Shown here: one piece after another, positions 1 through 6,973 of the stretch
How the letters are laid out: each line of letters opens with the position of its first letter
Position numbering within the stretch: position 1 is the first letter of the stretch
Assembly (NCBI GenBank): GCA_036269915.1
Contig: DATBDM010000200.1
Location: 1-11,452, forward strand
From: DATBDM01 sp036269915
GTDB lineage: Bacteria; Actinomycetota; Thermoleophilia; Solirubrobacterales; Solirubrobacteraceae
Reading direction: 5' to 3'
DNA length: 11,452 nt
Position numbers and translations under genes: made by a program
Notes under the pieces: model-generated
Database searches by the model: none
Told to the model about the DNA's origin: nothing
The model's input: the letters and a program-made list of their open reading frames with translations, nothing else

Positions 1-846
1 GATCTGGTGCCAGGTGAAGCGCAGGACCCGCCAGCCGGTGAGCGCGAGCGCCGCATCGCGAGCGCGGTCGCGCTCGAATGCCGCCGGACCACCGTGGAAC
101 GCGAAGCCGTCGACTTCGACGATCAACCGCTGCGCCGGCCAGGCGAAGTCGACCTCAATGCCCTCGATGCGAGTGTTGACGTCCGGGTGGGGCAACCCCG
201 CTCGCCGGCAGAGGTCCAAGAACTGCTCTTCGAGGGCGCTACGGGCGGGAGCCGACCTCCCGTCCCACTCGGTGAGCAGTTGTCGAAGTGCGGGCACTCC
301 CCGACGACGCGGGGCCCGGGCGATCGCCCGCTCGAGAGCTCGGGCGTCGAAGTGGCGCAGGGCCACCGCCCTGACGAGACATTGCTCGAGCGCCGCGACG
401 CTCACGAGTGGTGCCAGGTCGAGCAGCGTCCGCTCCGGCGTCGTCACCGCGAGGCCCTCGTGGCTCGTGGTCTCGTCAGGCGCGAGCACGCAGCGATGGA
501 CCCGGAGGCCGGCGCGCCGATCACGCCCTCCGTCGCCCGCGACCGTGAGGTGCACGAGACCCTCGTAGTGGGTGCGCCAATCCCAGACCACGGCGGCAGT
601 CGTGTGGCTGAGCACCGAGCCGTCGACGGCCAGCAGGGCGGCGAAGTGCCTCCCGCGCGCGCTCACGAGACGGTGCCCGACGGCATAGACGCCTTGGTGG
701 ATCCGATACAGCCGACCCCGTCTGATGCGCATGTCGATCGCCGAGCCGCTGAGGCCGAGCCCGAACAGTTGCTTGCGCGAGACGACGCCGCCTTGTCGTG
801 CGGCGAGCTCGGCGATCCGGTGATCGATGGCGGCTTCTCGGTCCAT
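1..846 (-). CDS. AbiEi-type winged-helix / DUF559 domain protein (partial, C-terminus beyond window)
   Basis: The minus strand from ATG at 846 reads open for 282 codons to base 1, so the C-terminus is missing. Residues about 5-58 resemble the winged-helix N-domain of AbiEi-like antitoxins (AELAARQGGVVSRKQL, then GRLYRIHQGVYAVG). A middle domain carries LAVTTPERTLLDLAPL (about 132-147). Residues about 200-282 match DUF559, a Vsr-like PD-(D/E)XK nuclease fold: E206/E207, D233 in EVDFAW, E244-V-D246 in LIVEVDG, then ERDRARDAAL and GWRVLRFTW. Such proteins are common in actinobacteria, often as many paralogues; their function is not established, and no partner toxin gene is visible within the window. 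No start codon lies upstream in frame before the permease stop, so 846 is the best start, but no clear ribosome site precedes it. By hand count about one codon in six ends in A or T, far more than in neighbouring genes, which hints at separate acquisition. Confidence 0.88.
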   Translation of the reverse strand, partial: MDREAAIDHRIAELAARQGGVVSRKQLFGLGLSGSAIDMRIRRGRLYRIHQGVYAVGHRLVSARGRHFAALLAVDGSVLSHTTAAVVWDWRTHYEGLVHLTVAGDGGRDRRAGLRVHRCVLAPDETTSHEGLAVTTPERTLLDLAPLVSVAALEQCLVRAVALRHFDARALERAIARAPRRRGVPALRQLLTEWDGRSAPARSALEEQFLDLCRRAGLPHPDVNTRIEGIEVDFAWPAQRLIVEVDGFAFHGGPAAFERDRARDAALALTGWRVLRFTWHQI

Positions 847-851
847 GTGAC

Positions 852-899
852 CGAGTAGCCGCCATCGATGCCGACTTCGCCCCCCTAGCGGCCTACTCG
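852..899. repeat. Imperfect inverted repeat (possible hairpin) between permease stop and DUF559 start
   Basis: CGAGTAGCCGC at 852-862 is the reverse complement of GCGGCCTACTCG at 888-899 apart from one extra base, leaving a 25-base loop that itself contains the palindrome CATCGATG (863-870). The stem covers the permease stop codon (893-895) and ends a few bases before the DUF559 ATG at 846. No T-run follows on either strand, so a classical intrinsic terminator is not supported. It could be a weak terminator, an RNA-processing site or a structure affecting DUF559 translation. Confidence 0.4.
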
Positions 900-3289
900 T
901 AGGCGAGCGCCGAGAGGACGTCGATGCGGGATGCGCGGCGTGCGGGGAGCACCGCCGCGAGGACGCCCGCGACGATCGCGACGACCGCCACGGCCACCAG
1001 CGGGCCCGCGGGGATGATGTAGGCGATCCCGTACTTGCCGAGCATCGCCACGCCGATCGCTGCGAGCCCCAACCCGGCGGCGATGCCGATGACCGCGCCG
1101 ATCAGCGCCGTGATGACGCTCTCGTGGCGGACCATCCGCCGCACCTGGCGGCGCGACATGCCGACCGCCCGCAGCGTCCCCAGCTCGCGCATCCGCTCGA
1201 AGGTCGAGAGCACGAGCGTGTTGACGATGCCGAACAGCGAGATGATCACGGCGAGCGCCAGCAGCACCCAGAGGATCCCGAGGATCGTGCCGATGAACTT
1301 CGTCTGGTCACTCACGAACCCGGCCTTGGTGTCGACCTTGGCGTCCGGGAAGGCGGCCATCGCCTTGTCCAGCGCGGGTCCGCCGCCGTCGACCAGCGTC
1401 AGCCGGTTGCGCTGCGTGTCGAAGGCGCCCGCGAACGCGGCGTCGGAGATCGTGATCGGCCCCAGCGAGAGCGGATCGAGCACGGCGGAGTGCTCGGTCG
1501 CCCGCACCTGCAGCGACAGCCGGTCGCCGCGCGGGGCGGTCACCGTGAACCGGTCGCCGACCTTCAGGCCGTGATCGGTGGCCCAGCCCTCGTCGACCAG
1601 CGCGCCGGTCCGCCCCAGCGACGCCACGTCCGCCGCCGTCCCCGACTTGTAGTCGTAGGCGAACAGCTTCGTGATCGTCGCGGGGTCGACCGCGTTGATG
1701 TACTGGCGCTTGCCGAACGCCAGGCCCGAGTCCTGCCGGATCGAGCTGACACCGTGCACGCCGGGCGTCGCCGCGGCGATCCGCGCGGTCTGCGGGTCGA
1801 TCGGCGACCAGCCGTCCGCGCCGGTGATCACCGACTGCGCCTGGACGCGCTGCTCGAGCGCGCCGACGCTCTCGGAGCGCAGCCCGCCGGCGACCACGGT
1901 GACCGCGGTCACGAGCATCACGCCGATGACGAGGGCGAGCGCAGTGCCGGCCGTGCGGCCGGGATTGCGCATCGCGTTGCGGCGCGCGAGCCGGCCGGCG
2001 GTGCCGCCGAGGCGCTCGGCCGGGCGGCCGACGACCGAGGCGAGGCCGCGGACCCCGCGGCCGACGAGGCCGACCTTGCCGCCGCCCTCGCCCCCGCCGC
2101 GGATCGCGGCGACCGGGGTGATGCGGGTCGCCCGCATCGCGGGCACGAGCGCCGCCGCCACGGTGACCAGCACGCCGACCAGCAGCGAGGCGATCACCGT
2201 GCCGGAGCCGAACACGGTGCCGATCGTCGGCAGCCCGAGGCCCATCGCCTCGAACAGCGCGCTCAGGCCCTTGGCGAGCCCGACGCCGCCGGCGAGGCCG
2301 ACGAGCGACGCGCCGATGCCGAGCACCAGGCCCTCCACGAGCACCGCGCGCCGCAGCTGACGGCGCTCGGCGCCGACCATCCGCAGCAGGCCGAACTCGC
2401 GCGTGCGCTGGGCGACGGTGATCGAGAGCGTGTTGAAGATCGTGAAGCCGCCCACGATCACCGCGACGCCGGCGAAGGCGAGCAGGATCGTGCGCAGGAT
2501 CCCCACGAACGTCTTCAGCCCGTCGAGCGTGAAGCGGTCGTCGGCACGCGCCGTGACCACCTGCGCGTGGTCGCCCACGCGGGTCGCGAGCGCCGAGCGC
2601 AGCGCCGCGGGGGCGCCGTGCCCGCCGACGAGGATGCGGTCGTAGCGGCCGGTCTTGTGGAACAGGCCCTGCGCGGCGTGCAGGTCGAACACGGCGAGCG
2701 TGCCCGAGCCGATCGACTTGACGTCCGCGAACGTCGCGACGCCGACGACGCGGAAGCGGCGGACGGCACCGCGCGTGGTGACCGGCACCGAGGCGCCGAT
2801 CCCGTAGTGCTCCTTGTCCGCGGTCGCCTGGTCGAGCACGACCTCGCCCGGCCCGGTGGCCCAGCGGCCGGCGTGCAGGCGGAACGGCGTGAGGCGGTTC
2901 GCGCCCGGGGTGCGGGCGTCGTAGCCCGCGCCGAAGTACGGGCCACTGCCGAGCGACTTGCCGTCGCGGCCGATGACCATCGCCTGGTCGGTGATGTCGC
3001 CGGCGGCGACGGTGACGCCCGGAGTCGAGCGGATGGCGGCCACCAGCGAGGCGGGAACCGTCGGGCGCTGCCCGGCGTCCTCGGCGGAGAGCTTGAACGC
3101 GGTCTTGCCGGTGACGACGGCGTCGGTGCCGTCGTAGGCGGCGCTCGACAGCGAGTTCGCGGCCGCGCGCAGCGTGTCGGTGAGCGTGGACGCGGCGCAC
3201 ACGAAGGCGACGCCCACGACGATGGCCAGCGCGGTCAGCGCCGTCCGCAGCGGACGGGCGACCAGGCCTCTGAGCGTGACCCGGATCAT
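893..3289 (-). CDS. ABC transporter permease, FtsX/MacB type, two-repeat eight-helix form
   Basis: This 798-residue inner-membrane protein is built as a duplicated FtsX module. TM1 is about 16-36, followed by a large extracytoplasmic MacB-PCD-like region (about 40-260) and TM2-TM4 (about 262-292, 314-340, 364-386). A cytoplasmic linker with a Gly-rich stretch (398-404) leads to the second half: TM5 (446-468), a second extracytoplasmic region (about 470-665) and TM6-TM8 (667-694, 724-749, 761-781). Both halves carry the family's cytoplasmic coupling motif after the second helix of the module (TREFGLLRMVGAERRQ near 296-311, ERMRELGTLRAVGMSRRQ near 698-715). The length is typical of long actinobacterial FtsX-like permeases. 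Its ATG overlaps the ATPase stop by 4 bp (ATGA), implying translational coupling and an obligate pair. Members of this superfamily extrude lipids, peptides or antibiotics, or do mechanical work on periplasmic partners; the substrate cannot be read from sequence. Confidence 0.93.
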   Translation of the reverse strand: MIRVTLRGLVARPLRTALTALAIVVGVAFVCAASTLTDTLRAAANSLSSAAYDGTDAVVTGKTAFKLSAEDAGQRPTVPASLVAAIRSTPGVTVAAGDITDQAMVIGRDGKSLGSGPYFGAGYDARTPGANRLTPFRLHAGRWATGPGEVVLDQATADKEHYGIGASVPVTTRGAVRRFRVVGVATFADVKSIGSGTLAVFDLHAAQGLFHKTGRYDRILVGGHGAPAALRSALATRVGDHAQVVTARADDRFTLDGLKTFVGILRTILLAFAGVAVIVGGFTIFNTLSITVAQRTREFGLLRMVGAERRQLRRAVLVEGLVLGIGASLVGLAGGVGLAKGLSALFEAMGLGLPTIGTVFGSGTVIASLLVGVLVTVAAALVPAMRATRITPVAAIRGGGEGGGKVGLVGRGVRGLASVVGRPAERLGGTAGRLARRNAMRNPGRTAGTALALVIGVMLVTAVTVVAGGLRSESVGALEQRVQAQSVITGADGWSPIDPQTARIAAATPGVHGVSSIRQDSGLAFGKRQYINAVDPATITKLFAYDYKSGTAADVASLGRTGALVDEGWATDHGLKVGDRFTVTAPRGDRLSLQVRATEHSAVLDPLSLGPITISDAAFAGAFDTQRNRLTLVDGGGPALDKAMAAFPDAKVDTKAGFVSDQTKFIGTILGILWVLLALAVIISLFGIVNTLVLSTFERMRELGTLRAVGMSRRQVRRMVRHESVITALIGAVIGIAAGLGLAAIGVAMLGKYGIAYIIPAGPLVAVAVVAIVAGVLAAVLPARRASRIDVLSALAYE

Positions 3290-4038
3290 CGCGACGTCAC
3301 CACGTGCATGGCGGCGAGGACGGCGTCCTCGGTCGGGTCGGCGATGTCGTCGACGACGCGGCCGTCCGCGAGGAACACGACGCGGTCGGCGGTGGCCGCC
3401 GCGCGCGGGTCGTGGGTGACCATCAGCGTCGTCTGGCCGTCGAGGTCGACGGCGTCGCGCAGCAGCTCGAGCACCTCGGTGCCGGCGGCCGAGTCGAGGT
3501 TGCCGGTCGGCTCGTCGGCGAACAGCACCGTCGGCGAGCTCACCAGCGCGCGGGCGACGGCGACGCGCTGCTGCTGACCGCCGGACAGCTGCGCCGGGCG
3601 ATGGCCGCGGCGGTCGAGCAGGCCGACGCGCGCCAGCAGCGCCTCGACGGCCTCGCGGTCGGGCCGGCGGCCGGCGATCGCCAGCGGCAGCACGACGTTC
3701 TCCTCGGCGCTGAGCGTAGGGAGCAGGTTGAACGACTGGAAGACGAAGCCGATGTGCGTACGGCGCAGCCGGGTGAGCTGCTTGTCGGACATGCGGGTGA
3801 TGTCCTCGCCGCCGATGCGCACGCTGCCCGCGTCCGGCGTGTCGAGCCCGGCGAGCAGGTGCATCAGCGTCGACTTGCCCGAGCCCGACGGGCCCATCAC
3901 GGCCGTGAACTGGCCGCGCGGCACCTCGAGCGAGACGCCGCGCAGGGCCTGCACGGCGGCGCTCCCGTCGCCGTAGGAGCGGGTCAGGGCGGACGCGGCG
4001 ACGGCGGCGGTCGCGGCGGGTACCTCGATGGCGGTCAT
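3286..4038 (-). CDS. ABC transporter ATP-binding protein, MacB/LolD type
   Basis: This is a 250-residue nucleotide-binding subunit that should power the adjoining FtsX-type permease. All catalytic motifs are intact: Walker A GPSGSGKST (49-57), Q-loop Q101 in FVFQSFNLLPTLSAEENV, signature LSGGQ (151-155) followed by QQRVAVARAL, Walker B VLFADE with E176, D-loop LD (181-182) and H-loop H209 in MVTHD. The FQSFNLLPTL segment and the ADEPTGNLD stretch are typical of the LolD/MacB/FtsE group of exporters rather than importers. The frame stays open further upstream, and an ATG exists at 4056. I chose ATG 4038 because it has a good GGAGAG ribosome site and fits family length. It lies 23 bp after the SRPBCC stop and overlaps the permease start by 4 bp, so the three genes form one operon. 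Confidence 0.95.
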   Translation of the reverse strand: MTAIEVPAATAAVAASALTRSYGDGSAAVQALRGVSLEVPRGQFTAVMGPSGSGKSTLMHLLAGLDTPDAGSVRIGGEDITRMSDKQLTRLRRTHIGFVFQSFNLLPTLSAEENVVLPLAIAGRRPDREAVEALLARVGLLDRRGHRPAQLSGGQQQRVAVARALVSSPTVLFADEPTGNLDSAAGTEVLELLRDAVDLDGQTTLMVTHDPRAAATADRVVFLADGRVVDDIADPTEDAVLAAMHVVTSR

Positions 4039-4044
4039 GGTCGG

Positions 4045-4050
4045 CTCTCC
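4045..4050 (-). promoter_or_regulatory. Ribosome binding site of the ABC ATPase
   Basis: On the minus strand GGAGAG lies six bases before ATG 4038. The alternative ATG at 4056 has only TGACCCCC before it. This site settles the start of the ATPase at 4038. Confidence 0.75.
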
Positions 4051-4061
4051 GTTCATGGGGG

Positions 4062-4502
4062 TCAGCAGCACGCGGCGGCCTCGCGGCCGATGCGGGAGAT
4101 CGTCGTGTCGAGGGCGCCGGCGGTCAGCAGCGCACCGGTGGCCTCGGCCAGCAGGCGGCCGGCGAGGCCGCGGGAGGGGCGGACGGACACCGACGCGCGA
4201 ACCTCCGAGCCGGCGTCGGTCGGCGCCAGCTCGTAGGCGACGTCGAAGCCGACGGGGCCGTCGGCGGCGAGCGACAGCCCGCGCTCGTCGGCCTTCTCGA
4301 CGCGGACGTCGAAGCCGACGCTGCGGCCGGCGAACCGGCCGCTGACGCGCGCCCGGGTGCCCGCCCGCAGGCGACGGCCGACGTAGTCCTCGAGCTCGAA
4401 GCCGACCGGCGCCCAGCGCGTCGCGGCGTCCGGATCGGTCAGCACGTCCAGCACCTCGGCGGGCCGTGCGGCGGTGATGGTGGTGGCCGTCCATGTCCTC
4501 AT
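4062..4502 (-). CDS. SRPBCC (START/Bet v1-like) family protein
   Basis: This 146-residue protein has the usual size and pattern of a single SRPBCC domain. It opens with a strand (TWTATTITAARPAEVLDVLTD, about 4-23 with residues between) leading into helix 1, then the D-P-x-x-x-x-R-W-x-P turn (24-32), a central antiparallel sheet (about 35-108) and a long C-terminal helix (about 110-141). The fold forms a cavity for hydrophobic ligands such as lipids or polyketides; no catalytic residues can be assigned. The C-terminus ends in two adjacent cysteines (C145, C146), which could bind metal or form a disulfide, but this is speculative. It is the first gene of the exporter operon, so a role in delivering or sensing a hydrophobic substrate is a reasonable inference. 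ATG 4502 is preceded by GGGAGAG about nine bases upstream. Confidence 0.85.
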   Translation of the reverse strand: MRTWTATTITAARPAEVLDVLTDPDAATRWAPVGFELEDYVGRRLRAGTRARVSGRFAGRSVGFDVRVEKADERGLSLAADGPVGFDVAYELAPTDAGSEVRASVSVRPSRGLAGRLLAEATGALLTAGALDTTISRIGREAAACC

Positions 4503-4536
4503 GACCGAGGACTCTCCCGGCGCGGGCGTCGCGCGT

Positions 4537-4555
4537 CGTCAGCCGGGGTGACGAT
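4537..4555. repeat. 19-bp direct repeat, copy 1
   Basis: CGTCAGCCGGGGTGACGAT here matches copy 2 at 4609-4627 at 17 of 19 positions; the copies begin 72 bp apart. Copy 1 also contains a short inverted pair, CGTCA (4537-4541) and TGACG (4549-4553). It lies about 35 bases upstream of the SRPBCC start. Confidence 0.6.
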
Positions 4556-4583
4556 CCTGTGCAGCCGCCGAGGATGGTCCGGG

Positions 4584-4601
4584 GTCATCCTCAGGGATGA
4601 C
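4584..4601. repeat. Inverted repeat GTCATCC-N4-GGATGAC with an overlapping alternative partner
   Basis: GTCATCC (4584-4590) and GGATGAC (4595-4601) are exact reverse complements around TCAG. A third related segment, GAGGATG (4570-4576), is the reverse complement of CATCCTC (4586-4592), so the central CATCC can pair with either flank. The palindrome lies between the two 19-bp direct repeats, 57-75 bases upstream of the first kinase gene. Dimeric LuxR/NarL-type regulators bind such inverted repeats, so this is the best candidate operator; binding is inferred. Confidence 0.55.
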
Positions 4602-4608
4602 GCGTGCT

Positions 4609-4627
4609 CGTCAGCCGGGACGACGAT
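4609..4627. repeat. 19-bp direct repeat, copy 2
   Basis: CGTCAGCCGGGACGACGAT differs from copy 1 (4537-4555) at two positions. It ends 31 bases before the ATG of the first kinase gene and 18 bases before its -10-like box, so a protein bound here could contact or block RNA polymerase. Confidence 0.6.
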
Positions 4628-4645
4628 GGCGCCCCGCCGCGGCGG

Positions 4646-4651
4646 TACCTT
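4646..4651 (+). promoter_or_regulatory. Probable -10 box for a leaderless kinase operon transcript
   Basis: TACCTT fits the TAnnnT pattern and ends seven bases before ATG 4659, which places the expected transcription start at or within a base of the ATG. No Shine-Dalgarno-like sequence lies before that ATG, in keeping with leaderless translation. No clear -35 box is visible. Confidence 0.45.
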
Positions 4652-4658
4652 CCCACCC

Positions 4659-5813
4659 ATGAGGGCGCTCCGCGAGCGAATCCGTGGCCTCGATCCGCAG
4701 CGCGCGGACCTGTTCCTCGCCGCGCTCTTCCTGCTCGAGGCCGCGGGCGAGCTGGCCTTCGCGCTGCCTCCGCATCCGCCCGACGTCGTGTTCGTCGCCG
4801 TCGCGCTCGTGGTCATGGGCGCCGCGATCGCGCTGCGCCGGAGGCTCCCGCTGACCTCGTCGCTCGCGGCGTGGTCGGTGTACCTGGTCGTCAACGCGCT
4901 CCCGGGCGCCTACAACGACCACCTGGTCAGCGTCTTCTTCGTGATGCTCTTCCTGAGCTTCTCGGTCGGGCGCCACGCCGACGACCAGCGCACGCTGATC
5001 TCGGTCGTCGCCGGCACCCTGCTCGTGGTCGCCGCGTCGATGCTCGACAACTACGACGACTCGCTCGCCAACGTACTGAGCTCGACCGCGTTCGCCGTCT
5101 GGGCGCCGGTGCTGATCGGCCGCTTCATGCGCCACCGCGCGCAGCTGCACGAGACGCTGCTCGCCAAGGCGGCGTCGCTCGAGGCCGAGCGGGCCGAGCA
5201 TGCCCGCGCCGCGGCGAGCGACGAGCGCACCCGCATCGCGGGCGAGCTGCACGACGTCGTCGCCCACGCGCTCAGCGCGATGGTCGTGCAGGCCGGCGGC
5301 GCGCGGCGGCTCGCCGACCGCAACCCCGCGCAGGCGGCAGCCGCGTTCGGCGCGGTCGAGTCGACGGGCCGCGAGGCGCTGACCGAGATCCGCACGCTGC
5401 TCGGCGTGCTGCGCCGCGAGGACGAGGAGATCGCGCTGGCCCCCCAGCCCTCGCTGCGCCACGTCGCCTCGCTCGTCGCCCGCGCCCGCGCCGCGGGCCT
5501 GCCGACCGAGCTCGAAGTCGACGGCGACGCGCGCGACCTGCCCGCCGGCGTCGACCTGACCGCCTACCGCGTCGTGCAGGAGGCGCTGCGCGGCGCCGCC
5601 GAGCAGGGGGCCGCGGGCGCGGCCCGGGTGAGGCTGCGCTACGCGGGCGACCACGTCGAGCTGCGCGTCGACGACGACGGGACGACGCCCGCCCGCGACC
5701 TGCCCGGCATCCGCGAGCGCGTCGGCTTCTACGGCGGCCAGCTGCGCGCCGGTGCGCGCCGCGACGGCGGGCACAGCGTGCGCGCGCGGCTGCCGGTCGG
5801 AGGCCCGTCGTGA
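4659..5813 (+). CDS. Membrane sensor histidine kinase homologue with degenerate ATPase domain (NarL/DesK family)
   Basis: This is a 384-residue protein. About five or six hydrophobic helices lie between residues 18 and 155 with no sizeable extracellular domain, then a coiled linker (about 158-188) and an intact HisKA_3 dimerisation/phosphoacceptor domain with H198 in GELHDVVAH. The C-terminal HATPase-like domain (about 300-380) is recognisable but damaged: after YRVVQEAL the usual T-N is R311-G312, the following K-H-A is E-Q-G, the G1 motif reads DDDGTT, and the GHGL loop before MRERV is missing (RDLPGIRERV). ATP binding is therefore unlikely, although the frame is intact and the histidine is kept. 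It may be phosphorylated in trans by the paralogous kinase next door, or modulate it. The frame is open further upstream; I chose ATG 4659 because of the -10-like box seven bases away and because the first helix follows normally. It overlaps the next gene by 4 bp (GTGA). Confidence 0.9.
   Translation: MRALRERIRGLDPQRADLFLAALFLLEAAGELAFALPPHPPDVVFVAVALVVMGAAIALRRRLPLTSSLAAWSVYLVVNALPGAYNDHLVSVFFVMLFLSFSVGRHADDQRTLISVVAGTLLVVAASMLDNYDDSLANVLSSTAFAVWAPVLIGRFMRHRAQLHETLLAKAASLEAERAEHARAAASDERTRIAGELHDVVAHALSAMVVQAGGARRLADRNPAQAAAAFGAVESTGREALTEIRTLLGVLRREDEEIALAPQPSLRHVASLVARARAAGLPTELEVDGDARDLPAGVDLTAYRVVQEALRGAAEQGAAGAARVRLRYAGDHVELRVDDDGTTPARDLPGIRERVGFYGGQLRAGARRDGGHSVRARLPVGGPS
5799..5803 (+). 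promoter_or_regulatory. Ribosome binding site of the second kinase gene
   Basis: GGAGG lies six bases before GTG 5810, inside the last codons of the upstream kinase gene. It fixes the GTG as the start even though the frame is open far upstream. Confidence 0.8.
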
Positions 5814-6973
5814 AGGGCCTGATCCGCCGCGCGTCGCGCATCGACCGCCGCGTGTCGGACACGGTGCTGGCCGCCGCCTTCGTCATCGCCGGCGAGATCG
5901 AGCTGTTGCGCGTCCACCCCGGCGTCGCGGGCATGATCGGCGTCGGCCTTGCCTACGCGATGCTCGCGTTTCGCCGCCGGCGGCCGCTGCCCGCCGGCGC
6001 GACGATGTACGCGACCTGGTTCACGCTCAGCCTCGTCGCGGTCGACATCGAGCCGCTCAACGTCCCGCTGATCGCAGCGCTGATCACGAGCTACTCGATG
6101 GGCCGCTACACCGAGCGCCGCGCGGTGCCCGCCTCGCTGGCCGTCGCGTCCGGCGGCATGCTCGCGGTGGTCCTCACGATGGAAGGCCAGACCGGGGCCG
6201 ACTTCCTCTTCCCGACGGCCTTCTCGGTGATCGCGTGGGTGATGGGCCGCAGCGTGCGGACGCGCTCGCAGCTGACCGGCGAGCTGCACGAGGCCGCCGT
6301 CCGCGCCGAGGAGGCCCACGAGGAGGAGCTCGCCCGCGTCGCCGCCGAGGAGCGCCGCCGGATCGCGCGCGAGATGCACGACGTCGTCGCCCACTCGGTC
6401 AGCGTGATGGTCGTCCAGGCCGGCGGCGCGCGCCGCATCCTCGACCGCGACCCCGCGCGCGCCATCGAGGCCGCGGCCCACATCGAGCAGACCGGCCGGG
6501 CCGCGCTCGTCGAGATGCGGCGCCTGCTCGGCGTGCTCAACGCCGGCGACGAGGCCGAGCGCGCCCCCGCGCCGGGAATGCGCGAGCTCGGCGCGCTCGT
6601 CGTGCGCACGCGCGCCGCGGGGCTGCCCGTGGAGCTCACCGTCGACGGCGAGCCGCGCCCGCTGCCCGCCGGGCTCGACCTGGCCGCCTACCGCGTGCTG
6701 CAGGAAGGGCTGACGAACGCGATCAAGTACGCCCACGCCGCCCCGACCGACGTGCGCGTGCGCTGGACGCCCTCGGCGCTCGAGCTCACCGTCGCCGATC
6801 GCGGTCCGGGCTGGTCGGGCGACGACGGCGTCACCGGACACGGCCTGGTCGGGATGCGCGAACGCGTGCGCCTGTACGGTGGGGAGCTGTGGACGGGACG
6901 GCGCGAGGGCGGCGGCTTCGAGATCAGGGCGCGGATCCCGCTGGTGGCTGACACGGAGATGGAACTCGTATGA
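5810..6973 (+). CDS. Membrane sensor histidine kinase, intact (NarL/DesK family)
   Basis: This 387-residue kinase shares its whole layout with the upstream gene: hydrophobic helices between about 17 and 147, a charged coiled linker rich in Glu/Arg/Ala (about 150-182), HisKA_3 with H190 in REMHDVVAH, and a C-terminal HATPase domain (about 290-378). Here the ATP-binding motifs are complete: N303 in YRVLQEGLTNAIKYA, DRGPG (330-334) and GHGL (343-346) followed by VGMRERVRLYGG. The near-identical stretches around the histidine (DVVAHS/AxSxMVVQAGGARR) show that the two genes arose by duplication. With almost no extracytoplasmic loops it probably senses the membrane, or a membrane partner such as the exporter encoded divergently. 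The GTG start has a strong GGAGG site. It overlaps the previous gene (GTGA) and the regulator gene (ATGA) by 4 bp each. Confidence 0.95.
   Translation: MKGLIRRASRIDRRVSDTVLAAAFVIAGEIELLRVHPGVAGMIGVGLAYAMLAFRRRRPLPAGATMYATWFTLSLVAVDIEPLNVPLIAALITSYSMGRYTERRAVPASLAVASGGMLAVVLTMEGQTGADFLFPTAFSVIAWVMGRSVRTRSQLTGELHEAAVRAEEAHEEELARVAAEERRRIAREMHDVVAHSVSVMVVQAGGARRILDRDPARAIEAAAHIEQTGRAALVEMRRLLGVLNAGDEAERAPAPGMRELGALVVRTRAAGLPVELTVDGEPRPLPAGLDLAAYRVLQEGLTNAIKYAHAAPTDVRVRWTPSALELTVADRGPGWSGDDGVTGHGLVGMRERVRLYGGELWTGRREGGGFEIRARIPLVADTEMELV

Larger units (their letters stand above)
4503..4658. promoter_or_regulatory. Divergent control region between the exporter operon and the kinase operon
   Basis: This 156-bp non-coding stretch separates the start of the SRPBCC-ATPase-permease operon (minus) from the start of the kinase-kinase-regulator operon (plus). 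It holds an imperfect 19-bp direct repeat, nested inverted repeats and a -10-like box, each listed separately. No convincing -35 box was seen on either strand, nor a good -10 for the minus operon. The density of repeats suggests an operator region, most simply for the NarL-type regulator encoded at 6970-7644. Confidence 0.6.

Noticed and set aside
7..858. Long plus-strand open frame (283 codons) opposite the DUF559 gene
   Set aside because: Its product is low-complexity and unrecognisable, while the minus strand encodes a clear AbiEi/DUF559 protein; it is a GC-rich antisense shadow.
1124..3577. 817-codon plus-strand open frame opposite the permease and ATPase genes
   Set aside because: It is an Arg/Ala/Asp/His-rich shadow spanning two well-conserved minus-strand genes with a coupled junction.
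4039..4494. N-terminal extension of the ABC ATPase up to about 4494
   Set aside because: The extra 152 codons are a frame-shifted shadow of the SRPBCC gene; the ribosome site at 4045-4050 and family length support ATG 4038.
4548..4658. Upstream start (GTG near 4548) for the first kinase
   Set aside because: The added 37 residues look non-protein-like and overlap the repeat-rich control region; ATG 4659 has a -10-like box at leaderless distance.
4604..5809. Possibility that the second kinase frame starts near 4604 and forms a 789-residue fusion
   Set aside because: The upstream part is Arg/Ala-rich shadow of the first kinase gene; the real start at GTG 5810 has a GGAGG site and begins the normal N-terminus.
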